DNA from: Dromaius novaehollandiae
Taxonomy: Eukaryota; Chordata; Aves; Casuariiformes; Dromaiidae
Length of the DNA stretch: 64,000 nt
Direction of reading: 5' to 3'
Assembly (NCBI RefSeq): GCF_036370855.1
Contig: NC_088111.1
Coordinates: 21,487,501 to 21,551,500 of the forward strand
Shown here: positions 49,695 to 59,399 of the stretch, in pieces
How the letters are laid out: every line of letters begins with the position of its first letter
Position numbering within the stretch: position 1 is the first letter of the stretch
Position numbers and translations under genes: made by a program
Notes under the pieces: generated by a model
Told to the model about the DNA's origin: nothing
What the model saw: only the letters and a program-made list of their open reading frames with translations
Databases searched by the model: none

Positions 49695-50411
49695 GTGACT
49701 GTAATGGGTGATGCAGGGGAAGAGGCAGCGGGGACAGACTCCCCACTCTCCAGCATGGTCCGCCTGCCTCTGCTGCTGCCAGGGTGACACACAAGCAATG
49801 CCCCCCCCAGCCCAGGGCTCCCAGGCAGCCACACTGCTCCTGTCCTGCAGTGAAATTAACTTCCTCATAGTCCCCCAAAAGTGCTTTGTACTGAACTGTC
49901 CTGCTTTCTGTCTCCTGTTTTGGACAAGTCTATGGATATCCTTACCCGCAGCACCCTCAGCCCTGTGTTGCCCCCCTCTCACCTACGCAGAAATAGAGGG
50001 ACCTTCCCGGGAGCCACCAGCACCAACAGCAGGCCTGACACTGGACAGCCCTGCTCTGGCCCGCCTTCGCTGGGTGGACACAGAAATGCTCTTTAGCTCA
50101 GCAAAAAGCACCGAGACCTGCCACTTTCCTGCCTTGTCAGTGACTGCAGATCTACCAGAACGATAAATGTCCCCGGCTTTTCTCCTCCCCTTCAGCTTGT
50201 CCCTCCCTGAGATAGCAGGAAATAGGTTTGGGGAACCCTTGGAAAACCTCCTTCGCCATGCCAGTCCCTGGGCAGAAGTTAACAACTGAGCAGTTTGTTT
50301 CTGTTTCCCCCGCTACACTCCGGCCTGACCTGTACGGGATTTTTAGGGGGAAATGGCAGTAGGAGCTGGGAAGGAAAGATACTTTCATGCTGTTTTCTTC
50401 TTTCTTGGTAG

Positions 50412-50698
50412 TGGCTGCGGGCAGAGCCCAGGTGCGGCAGGAGCCATTGGCAGAGGCCACCGCTGGCATCAGCATCACCTGCTCACACCCCAACATACAG
50501 ACCAGCAACTTAATCCACTGGTACTGGCAGCTCCCAGGACGAGATCCCATGTTCATCACGAGCATTTTCAAAGAGTCCAAAGAGGTGTGGGACCCACCGG
50601 GGACTCTGCTGGTGGCTGCAGACCGCCGCTCCAGTGCCCTGCAGCTCGCCCGGCCCCATTGGTGGGACACGGCAGTGTATTACTGTGCCGTGGGAGAC
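50412..50698 (+). CDS. TRAV/TRDV-like V exon, intact but without a recognised leader
   Basis: V exon starts after TTTCTTGGTAG, phase 1, giving AAGRAQVRQEPLAEA. First Cys in ISITCSHPN, LIHWYWQLPGRDPMFI with the conserved Trp, PPGTLLVAADRRSSALQLAR, then DTAVYYCAVGD with second Cys at 50684-50686. All V-domain hallmarks are present and no stop. It is the close paralogue of the pseudogene at 27618. That unit has its leader ~640 bp upstream in a CpG island; here the corresponding upstream DNA is not homologous and I found no leader with a compatible phase. It may be an orphan exon or use a distant leader. Confidence 0.75.
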
Positions 50699-51162
50699 TC
50701 GGCAGCACAGGCTGCGGCTGTGGCCGGTCACGAACCGCTGTGGGCAGGGTGGGGCGGGGGGCGTGCCCCACCCGGGCCTGCCGGGGGGCGCTGCCGCACC
50801 ATCTGCCGGGGCTGCCTCGCCCCACGCTGTGCCAGGCCCTGGGGCGGTTCCTGCTGCCCGCCCGGGCTCGGGCCCGCTTAGCCCCAGACTGTGTCCCTAA
50901 GTGGGAGGCTATGCCAAGCAGGGCAGCGAGGTCCTGCACCATGCGTCCCATCCAATCTTCCTGTGCGGAAGCCCTTGTTCCGGTTACTAGGGCTGTAGCT
51001 CTGCACATCAGCGTCCACTGCTCCACGTACCCTTCCCCCATCTCCTTTCCTTTCCTTCCCCTGGTCTAGGGGACTCTGGAAGAATCATCCCCGCAGAGAA
51101 GTAACCCTTAGGTGCCAAGGCAGCTACGTGCAGACAGCCCATCGTTCGGGGCCCTGGTGACA

Positions 51163-52342
51163 ATGAGGTCGTCAAGTGTCCTGAGGTCTGTGACTGCCTG
51201 TTTTCTCCTCGGTGAGTGTCACACTGGGCAGGGACACTGCTAAGGCATAATCACTGAGACCAGTGGGCTAATTCTCCCCCCCTGTCTATGGCCCAGCTCT
51301 GGGCACACAGTGCAGGGTACAGAAGAGGATGGCAGGGTGGGACCTCACCCTCCCTGTCTTCCCTGGGATCACAGCATTTCTCATGGACTGCCTTGTAAGT
51401 CCTTGGCGGTAACCGGCTGACAGAGGCATTTGAGACACTGGCCCCTTCAAAACCATCCTGCCACTTCCCCTGTCCACCCAGAGATGCAGATGCTGATCCT
51501 GCAGATTCTGGGGAGTAGTTAAATTTGTAGTCTGCTTAGGGACAGAGGGTTTCATCCATTATGTATTCTCCATTCACCAGCTCTGGCAATTTTTTCCCCC
51601 TTCCCCTAGATGAACTGTATTTTCCTTGTCTGGCATCCCCTGTCTTCTCCAATTTACCCTGTGTCCTTGCTTCCATCCAGCAGAAATACTGAAAACCAGC
51701 TCTTCGGGACCATGGGCTGTTTGCAGATGAGGTGGGACGTGCACAGTCTTCCTTTCTCACGTACAAACCAACAGTCATCAGCTCCACCTTGTTTCTTTGC
51801 GAGTGGGAGAAGCACAGCTTCAAGCCAGGTCAGGGTCCCCTTGCCAGGTTCCTTTTACCTCTCAGCCTTCCCACCCCTCCCCCTAGCCTTGAAAATTTGT
51901 GGTAGGGGCAACAGGGGTAGTGGAAGGGGAGAAGGCTGAGAATAATGGATAGAGGAGTGGGGGACACCACAGGATGCAATGTCCAAATGGGCAACCATGG
52001 CTTCCTTGTTGCCCTCCCACAGTCACTGCACCGAACCAGCTCCTTCCCATCACGGCTCTCCAGGTGCTCGTGTCAGTCAAGCAGACCATCTCATTCATCT
52101 GCAACTTCACCACCTTGGACAGAAATCCCTCCTTCTCCTGGTACCGCTCAGCTGGAAGCAGGGGACCCAAGTACCTCCCTGGAACTGCCCGGTCTGCTGA
52201 GAGTGGTACCCACTTTGTCCAGGGGAAACTCACCACCTGGGTGGATTTTGACAGAGGGGATATGATTTACAGGGCAAACCTCACCTTTCAAAAGGAGGAT
52301 GCAGCCTTGGCTGACAGTGGAGTATATTACTGCACATTTAGA
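51163..52342 (+). CDS. TCR V gene (TRAV/TRDV type), complete
   Basis: Leader exon 51163-51211 reads MRSSSVLRSVTACFLL and ends phase 1 before GTGAGT. The V exon starts at 52023 after TTGCCCTCCCACAG and joins as VTAPNQLLPITALQ. First Cys in TISFICNFTT, SFSWYRSAGSRGPKYLPG, VDFDRGDMIYRANLTF and ADSGVYYCTFR; Asp before the second Cys is kept. The frame is open throughout. Framework 2 lacks the usual Gln after the Trp-Tyr-Arg. The intron is 811 bp. A consensus-like 23-spacer RSS follows at once, so this unit should be able to rearrange. TRA versus TRD use cannot be told from sequence. Confidence 0.85.
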
Positions 52343-52381
52343 CACGGTGGTGAAGGGACGTTTCTCCCCCCTGCATAAACT
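52343..52381 (+). other. Recombination signal sequence, 23-bp spacer
   Basis: Heptamer CACGGTG (52343-52349), 23-bp spacer, nonamer GCATAAACT (52373-52381), starting one codon-end after CTFR of the V exon. Confidence 0.8.
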
Positions 52382-53301
52382 ACCCATCAGGAGACAGGAG
52401 CAAAAGAATGGCACTGCTGCTCTGCCCAGCAGCCCTTGCTCCTCAGCACATCTGTGCCTACTGGCTCCAAACCCTGGGTTTTCGCCTCCTGTCCCTGTCT
52501 CCTTCTCCTTCTGTCCCTGCCAGGCGGAGGGACACCAGCAGTGGCTGGAGAGTGTCAAGCCCTGCCCATATGCCCTGCACAGCTTCAGGGCTGAGCTGGA
52601 GATGGGATTGTGGATCCCTCTGCCCTGACGTCACCGTCCCCCTTCCTCCCCGAGCCCTCCCCACCATGGACAGTATTGAGGGGGGCCAACCCATCAGGAT
52701 CAGGACTCCATTTCCCAACTCTAGGAATTTGAATTCTTACCCATTAAATTACCTTTTATTTCCCCCCCTACACACACACACATCTTCCTCCCTTCTTGCC
52801 CCATGTCTCTGAGGTCCTGTCTGTGCAGGAATACTGAACTGCAGCTTCCAAAATGCCAGAGGGGAAATTAAGCAAGACTTGAAACTTTTTAAGAAAGAAT
52901 GCTACATCTGCATTCCCCAGAGCCCTGAGCAATCAAAAGGCACTAGGATGCAGCCTTGTACTTTCAACAGACCTCCCACAATGAAGATCATGCACAAAGC
53001 AGAGAAACCCTACAGCTAGGGAGAAATGTCCCCTTGCAGAGCAAATCTCATGAAGGGAGGAGGAAACCCATGGAAAAGTCTTCAGGAAGGCTCTGAGACT
53101 TTGTCCACACTCTGCCACCAAGATGAGCAGAGGCAAAAGGGGAGTGGGTTTCAGTCCCCTCCCTGCCCAGAGGCATGACCCTTTCCTGCACACCCCAGCT
53201 CAGCCCACTGGAAGTGGCCATTTCATTGGGCTGTGGAGAGCATATTTTCTTGCATTATGCTGAGAATATGCTGAGGGGCAGGGATTTCAGAGCTGGCAAA
53301 A

Positions 53302-53897
53302 ATGATCTTCACTGTTGCTGTGCCAGCCTATGTCCTGCTAATCCAAGCAGGTGGGTTGTATTCATGTTTTTCTTATTATCTCCCATGATTTTTCAGCAGG
53401 CAGTGCAGAGATCTGTGCTGACAAGGCAATGATACCGGAGATGAATGCGGAGAGGGTGATGGAAGGCCACATGTGAACTTCCCTCTTTCTTTGGAAATGC
53501 AGAAGGGTTTGGGGGCGAACACAGCATTAAACATAGAGCAAGTGAGGGAAAGAAGAGAGCTGGCCTGCAAACACATTTCTCCCTGTATTGCAGGTCTCAT
53601 TAGAAGAAACCTGGAGAAGCAGTTCTCAGAGATATTGGCCACAGTTGGGCAGCAGGTGGTTCTACCCTGCTAGTACATTCCTGCAGATAGCGACAGAATT
53701 CTGAATTTCTTCTGGTACCGCTGGCTCCCAGCAGGGGAATCTTCAAGCATATTCTGAAAGCTTTTAAAGGTGCAGGAAATGACAGGTTCCAGAATGGGCA
53801 ATTTTCCACTGTGGTGTACAAGAATAAAACGGCCCCTGTGGAAATAGCAGCTGTGTCTTTCCAGGACATAGTGGTTTATTACCGTCCTGTGACACTC
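53302..53897 (+). pseudogene. TCR V gene pseudogene with intact leader and RSS
   Basis: Leader 53302-53350 (MIFTVAVPAYVLLIQA, phase 1, donor GTGGGT). V exon starts at 53594 after CCTGTATTGCAG in matching phase: GLIRRNLEKQFSEILATVG, QQVVLPC, then TAG at 53671-53673 immediately after the first Cys. FFWYRWLPAGESSS follows, then a frameshift; the rest reads DRFQNGQFSTVVYKN and FQDIVVYYRPV, where Arg (CGT) stands at the second Cys position. Three lesions, so not functional as a receptor segment. A CR1 insertion begins ~200 bp downstream. Confidence 0.85.
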
Positions 53898-53936
53898 CAC
53901 AGTGAGTTGAGCTTCATTTCTGCTTGTGTAAAAACT
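53898..53936 (+). other. Recombination signal sequence, consensus heptamer
   Basis: CACAGTG (53898-53904), 23-bp spacer, nonamer GTAAAAACT (53928-53936). It is close to consensus although its V exon is dead. Confidence 0.85.
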
Positions 53937-54119
53937 GTATCACCAAGAACAGCAGAGGAGGGGAGAGGCTCTTCATCCTCCACTCTTGGCAGTGCTTTCA
54001 CCCTTGAAATGATCCTTGCCTTGTGATATCAACTCTTCCAACATTTTCTCACATCCCAGCACCTCCCTATATTTCTCTAAGACTCCATGCATGCTGAGAG
54101 ATTCAGATCCACCTCACTA

Positions 54120-55905
54120 AACGGGACACACACATCTTGGCCAATAGGCTTGCCAACCTGGTAAGGAAGGCTTTTAACTGGGAAAGACAGGGGAAAGGGA
54201 AAGTTATAGGGACCGTGCAATCAGCAAAACAGGGCCTAAGTGTGGTCACCTCAAGCACTGACAGGCAGGCAAGGAAGTGCCTACAGGACAACACTATGGG
54301 AAAACCTCTTGCACCCCTTCTGGGAAATCGGCACATTCAACTATCTCTCTGAAGCACTGGCTTACAAATGCAGGCAGCATAGGGAATAATCAGGAGGAAT
54401 TAGAGGTCTGTGCACCATTGCAGGGCTATGATCTCATTGCAATTATGGAGACATGGTGAGATAGCTTGCATGACTGGAATGCTGCAATGGATGGCTACAG
54501 ACTCTTTAGGAAGGACAGGCCTGGAAGGCAAGGATGGGGAGTCACCCTTTATGTGAGAGAGCAGCTGGAGCTGGAGTGTGGAGCTCTGCCTAGGAGTGGA
54601 TGGTGAGCCAGCCAGGAAGTTATAGGTAAGGATTGAGGGGTAGGCTAACATGGGTGACACTGTTGTGGGTGTTTGTTACAGGCCAGCTGATCAGGAAGAA
54701 GTAGTACATGAGGCCTTCTACAGACAGCTGGAAGTAGCCTCATGTTCACAGGACTTGGTTCTCATGGGGGACTTTAACCACCCCGATATCTGCTGGAGTA
54801 CTGCAGTGGAGGAACAGAGGCACTTTTGGAAAAGATGGGGCAGGCAGGGGTGGCAGGGGGTGGCCTTAACATAGCAAGGCACAAGCAAGCCAGGAGGTAC
54901 CTGGAGAGCATCGATGGCAACTTCCTGATACAGGTGATAGAGGTGCCAACGAGGGCCTTCTACTAACAAACAAGGAAGGGCTGGTTGGAAGCATGGAGGT
55001 TGGGGGACACGTTGGCTGCAGTGACCATGAGACAGTGGGCTCAGTATCCTGCCAGGAGGGAGCAGGGCAAAAAGCAGGATCACAACCCTGGACTTAGAGC
55101 AAACTTTGACCTCTGCAGGAACCTGCTTGGAAGAATCACATGGGATAGGGCCCTAGAAGGAAGAGGAGTCCAAGAGAGCTGGTTAGTATTCAAGGATCAC
55201 TTCCTCCCAGCTCAAGAACAATGCATCCCGAGGAGAAGAAGTTAAGCAAATTGGGCAGGAGACCTGTATGGATGAACAAGGAGCTCCTGGCAAAGCTCAA
55301 ACAGAAGAAGGAAGTGTACAGGAGGCGGAAGGAGGGATAGGTAACCTGGGAAGAATATAGGGATGTTGTCCAAGTACGCAGGGATGGGGCTAGGAAGGCC
55401 AAGGCCCATTTGGAGTTGAATCTGGCAAGTGATGTCAAGGACAACAAGAAAGGCTTCTTTATATTCATCAGTAACAAAAGGAAGACTAGGGAGAATGCAA
55501 GCATGCTGCTGAATGGAGCAGGGGCCATGGTGACAAAGGATAAACAAAACGCAGAGATACTGAATGCCTTCTTTCCTTCAGTCTTTACTGGTATGACTGG
55601 CCCTCAGGAATCCCAGATCCTGGACACCAAGGAGAAAGTCTGGAGAAAGAAAAATTTTCCCTTGGTGGAAGAGGATCAGGTTAGGGATCATGTAAGCAAA
55701 CTGGACATATGCAAGCACATGGCCCTTGAGGGCATTTCTCCATGACTGCTGGGGGAGCTGGTGCTGTGATTGCAAGGCCACTTTCAATCATCTTGGAAAG
55801 GTCAGGGCAATCAGGAGAGATGCCTGAAGACTGGAAGAAAGCAAATGACTAGATGATCTGCAGAGGTGCCTTCCAACCTCAACCGTTCTGTGATTCTGTG
55901 ATTTG
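54120..55905 (+). mobile_element. CR1 LINE with reverse transcriptase deleted
   Basis: Sense-strand CR1 ORF2 endonuclease region: YDLIAIMETW near 54427, GDTVVGVCYRPADQEEVVHE near 54653 and VLMGDFNHPDICW near 54757, all with intervening stops or frameshifts. It continues through AHLELNLASDVKDNKKGFF to a KACPNPAWN-less gap: at about 55848 the sequence passes directly to the CR1 3' terminus (TTCCAACCTCAACCGTTCTG, then TGATTCTGTGATT). The RT domain is missing, so this is an internally deleted copy. No function expected. Confidence 0.85.
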
Positions 55906-56264
55906 CTCAAGTTTTGGGTTCCGGCTTTGTCTTCTCCTGCTTGGCCACAGATCTGGGAGTTGAGGCAGGTTCTCTGGGAGGGTTCCCAGGAGAGCGAATA
56001 TTGTGCAGGAAATTGATGTCCCATGGCCTGTACAAGGGTTTTTGTGCAAATAGGGGAGCATCAGTAGAGCTCTGAGAGGAGGAAAGCCCCCACATGTGGC
56101 CCCTGAATCCATCAGCTCCGTTGCCATAGGGGGACTCACAGTACTTCCCTGAGGAGCAGCAGCCCTAGTCATGGGACAGGATCAGGTGGAGGGTGGCTGA
56201 AGGGAGTCCACAGGTTCCCTGCTGTCATTTTCAATCCACTGTGGCTGTATTCATGTCCTTGCAG

Positions 56265-56573
56265 GGGTATGGGCCCAGGTATGGCTGATGGAGGTTAGAT
56301 GATGGCTGAAAGCAGCCGGTGGCAATGCACACCTCTCCTGACAAACCTCCAGTTTCAAAATCAAGAACTATGTCATCCTGTGGTAACAGCAGGGACTTGG
56401 GACCAGGATAGACTGGGTCACCTTTATTGGCAGCTTCTGGGGCATTGCAAAGAAATATGAGGCTGTGGGGGCCAAGCAAGCCATGGCCTCCCAGGAGAAC
56501 TTCCGGAGCAAGGTGTCTCCAGCCCTGTGCACCTTGCACCCCCATGACTCAGCCCACTAGTTCAGCATTTTCC
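56265..56573 (+). pseudogene. VH-delta-like V pseudogene
   Basis: V exon after CATGTCCTTGCAG, matching the neighbours' phase. Decayed VH framework: AQVWLMEV at the start, IDWVTFIG in framework 2/CDR2, KKYEAVGAKQAMASQENF for framework 3 and PHDSAH near the second Cys, whose codon is lost. Several stops. It keeps the Asp near the second Cys that the intact neighbours have lost. No leader found between it and the CR1 ending at 55905. Confidence 0.7.
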
Positions 56574-56612
56574 CATGGAGACAGGAAACCCAGCTGTGCC
56601 CTGACACAAACC
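56574..56612 (+). other. RSS remnant
   Basis: Degenerate heptamer CATGGAG (56574-56580), 23-bp spacer, good nonamer ACACAAACC (56604-56612). Confidence 0.5.
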
Positions 56613-57196
56613 TCCTGTCAAGGGCCCCTGACCTTCTCCATGTATGTTCCCACCCCACCAAAAAAAGGGCAGAGTTCCACAGCTCGATCTTCCTCCACAG
56701 CACTGGGAGACAAATCCACTGCCCCCAGAATCAGCTCGGGAGCCTGGCACAACTGGTGTGTTCGGGATGGCCCCGCTCATCCTGCACTGGGTGGGAGCTG
56801 GGGGGAGCCCAGCCAGAAAGAGCCGCAGGGTGCCCCAGTCCTGCCCACCACCCCGGCCCAGGACAGACCTGCGGGGGGGGGTAGGGATGGGGGAACTGAG
56901 GCCAGTGACATTTGCAGTTTCTGCATCCTGGCACAGCCCCAGCGACCAGCAGCTCTGCGCTCCTTCTCTGCTGATGGATCTGCCCCCACTTGGCCCTGCC
57001 TTGAGTCCTCCTCTTCTCCTTTCCCTAAAGGGCAGCACAGAGTTGTTTGCACCGGCGCGGTGAGGGGCTGCGATCCTGGTGCGGGCAGGAGTGGGGCCGA
57101 GCGCAACTCAGCTTAGCTCAGCTCAGCTCCTCTCTGCCTCCCGCCAGGACTGCTTTGCCCCCCACTGGCCTTGACCCCCAGGCCTGGCAGGGCGTG

Positions 57197-57949
57197 ATGG
57201 CATCCACAATGGTGCCTTGGCTCCTGGCCTGGTCTTTCACGGTGGTGCCGGCAGGTGAGGGCTGGCCCAGAAGGGCAGCAAGGCCAGTGCTGGGCAGGCT
57301 GTGGCTGCCTGCGAGGGTCCGTGCCCTATTCTGGGATTCAGCTCCTCCTGCTCACATGCTGGGCACACTTTCCCATGCAAATTGCCTTCCCTGCTGGGGA
57401 TGGGGTGCTGTGGCAGGGAGGGGAAGGCTTTTAGGAAATTGGGGACATTGTGAGAAAAAAACAAGATTGGTCCTGAGGAGGGCAGCCTCGAGATATTCCA
57501 GGGCCAGTGGGTTTCCTAGGGCAGAGGGTAGACTGCAGCTGCCCATGTCCTGGGGAAGGGGACCCCAGAGTGGCTGATGAACAGGAAAGGCTCCCTCTGT
57601 CTGCATCTGCTGTTCCCTGCACAATCCACTATCCGTCCACAAGAGTGGGACCCCAGGTACAGGTGGTGGAGGCCAGTGGAGGGCTGCGAGCATCTGGGAA
57701 TGCTGTAAACCTCTCCTGCCACAGATCTGGCTATAGCTTTGAGACATTTGCTGTGCGCTGGTACGGACAGTCCCTGGGCGACAGACCTGAGTGGGTCTCC
57801 TACATCAGCTCTGTTTCCTCATCCATTCGGTACATGCCGGCAGTGGAGGGTCGAGCCACCGCCTCTCAGGATAATCCTCAGGCCAAGGCATTTCTGGCCC
57901 TGCGTGTGCTGTGTCCTTGGGGCTCCGCCCGACACTTCTGTGCTGTCAC
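57197..57949 (+). CDS. VH-delta V gene (IgH-like V in the TCR locus), open frame
   Basis: Leader 57197-57254 (MASTMVPWLLAWSFTVVPA, phase 1, donor GTGAGG; a second in-frame ATG at 57209). The V exon is best started at 57646 after CCACAAGAG, giving VGPQVQVVEASGGLRASG. First Cys in AVNLSCHRSGYSFETFAV, VRWYGQSLGDRPEWVSYISS, AVEGRATASQDNPQAKAF, then CPWGSARHFCAV with second Cys at 57939-57941. The VH-like pattern (VEASGGL, EWVS, GRAT..DN) distinguishes it from TRAV. In the framework-3 end Trp-Gly replace the usual Glu-Asp, and there is an extra Cys. The acceptor is weak. It may be functional or freshly decaying. An IGHV identity is less likely given the TRAV-like neighbours. Confidence 0.8.
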
Positions 57950-57988
57950 CACAGTGACAAGAAAGCCATCTGAACTTAAACACAGACC
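57950..57988 (+). other. Recombination signal sequence, consensus heptamer
   Basis: CACAGTG (57950-57956), 23-bp spacer, nonamer ACACAGACC (57980-57988), directly after the V exon. Confidence 0.85.
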
Positions 57989-58268
57989 TCTTGCTGGGGC
58001 CCCTCCCTTACCTTCTTTAAGTGTCCTATCATCCAACAGAAAATGTAGGAGCAACACAACAGTTTATGCCTTCTGTGGAGGATAGAGCAGTGCCCCATGG
58101 CATGGCGCCTTCCAGATTACCTCTGATACCACAGGGAAACTTGGTGAAATCCTGAAGGGCAGCAGCATTGAGCAAATGGCAAGGTCTGGTACAGCGCAGC
58201 AGGAAGGGGCCTACAGGCTCCACGCTGAAGGGAAGTCAATTCTTTGGTTGTGGCTGTGTGTCCATGGA

Positions 58269-58591
58269 GGGCTGCTGGCCCAGATGAGGCTGATGTGGGC
58301 CATAGGAGAGCTGAGGGCACCTGGGGGCTCCAGGCACTTTTCCTGTTGAGGGTCAAAGTTAACCATCAATTGCTAAAACATGCTGTGTTACCTGCATGCA
58401 CATGGGTCTAGATTCAAGTACCTCACTTTTGCAAAGCATAATACTTCCTGTATCTGATGCAAGGCCACCATGGCTGGGTGAGTCTCTGCCTCCCACAGAA
58501 CAATCCCTGGGACATTCCCCTGGTTGAGGTGTCTCTGGCCTTGCACACCCTGCACCCTTGGGTACTCTGCCTGATACTTCTGTGCTCTTCC
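58269..58591 (+). pseudogene. VH-delta-like V pseudogene
   Basis: Badly eroded: short VH-like words such as GSRFKYLTF (framework 2) and PLGYSA-stop-YFCAL at the second Cys, with multiple stops. It shares the CCTTGG codons with the 57.2-kb gene at the framework-3 position, so they are close paralogues. No leader seen. Confidence 0.65.
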
Positions 58592-58630
58592 CACCAGGAC
58601 AGAAAACCCCACTGTGCCCTGAAACTAACC
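58592..58630 (+). other. RSS remnant
   Basis: Heptamer-like CACCAGG (58592-58598), 23-bp spacer, nonamer AAACTAACC (58622-58630). It is positionally homologous to the RSSs at 56574 and 57950. Confidence 0.55.
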
Positions 58631-58932
58631 TCTTGCCAGAGCCCCTGGCCCACAGTGCAGGAGCTGGAGCAGAGGCGAGTGCCAGAGGGTTCAGGGATGC
58701 TCCCATGGAGAGTCAAGCTATCACTGTGCACCTCAAGACAATCATGGCCATGCTGCAAATGGTTCCTTTCCCAGCATTGCCCATTTCCTCTCTACAAGAG
58801 CCAAAGGCAGAGTTAAAGTCCGACGAGGATGTTCGGCATATTTCATTTCTCCAGAAGAGCTCTGACCACTCTGCTTGCCTGCATTCCCTCTTGCCTTCCC
58901 TCCCTCCTCTTCTTCCCTTGGATACCCAAAGC

Positions 58933-59356
58933 ATGGAAACAGCATCTCCTGTTTCCAGTGTCCCCTTCTCAGCCTGTTTTTATCTGCTGGTTGGAGTGAA
59001 GCAATGGGTAAACACTACTTCTCTGGCTTCAGACTCATTTCAGGGCAGGCAACAAGACCTAACTAATCAATGTCTGCAGTGTGGGTGTGAGCAGGGCACC
59101 TGGACAGCCTCTGATGCACTTATAGCTCCAGTGCCTCTTATATTTATGTGGCCTGGTACTGGCAGCATCCTGTGGGACCCCTGCAGTACATCCTGCAGGA
59201 AGGGGGGCAGGGGTGGATGGTTGAGTTCCTGTAACCACACAGCTCATTTTGTCTATAAGAGATTTTCTTCCTAGGCCCATGCGAGCTACAGGACCCTGGG
59301 CATTGCCGCCCTGGAGCTGGTCAACAGCACGCTCTACTATTGCACATTACAGTGAC
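58933..59356 (+). pseudogene. TRAV-like V pseudogene inside the VH-delta cluster
   Basis: A leader-like exon begins at 58933 (METASPVSSVPFSACFYLLV) but its donor is GAGTGA rather than GT. The V exon begins at 59044 after GACTCATTTCAG, only ~50 bp on. It has stops in framework 1 (one directly before the first Cys), then CTYSSSASYIYVAWYWQHPV and GPLQYILQEG, a stop, and ASYRTLGIAALELVNST with LYYCTLQ. The WYWQHP..PLQYIL pattern is TRAV, not VH. A heptamer-like CACAATG starts at 59357 but no good nonamer lies 23 bp on. Confidence 0.75.
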
Positions 59357-59399
59357 CACAATGAGAGATCCCGTGGCTGCCCTGACACTGATGGGTGTC

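Noticed and set aside
49755-49785. Possible leader MVRLPLLL for the V exon at 50412
   Set aside because: The only nearby donor leaves phase 2, while the V exon needs phase 1; the leader would also be unusually short.
57108-57130. AGCTC repeats as a switch-region-like element
   Set aside because: Only a few pentamers immediately before a leader exon; far too short for a switch region and the locus is TCR-like.
57375-57382. Perfect ATGCAAAT octamer as the VH-delta promoter
   Set aside because: It lies inside the leader intron, downstream of the start codon, so it is not in promoter position.
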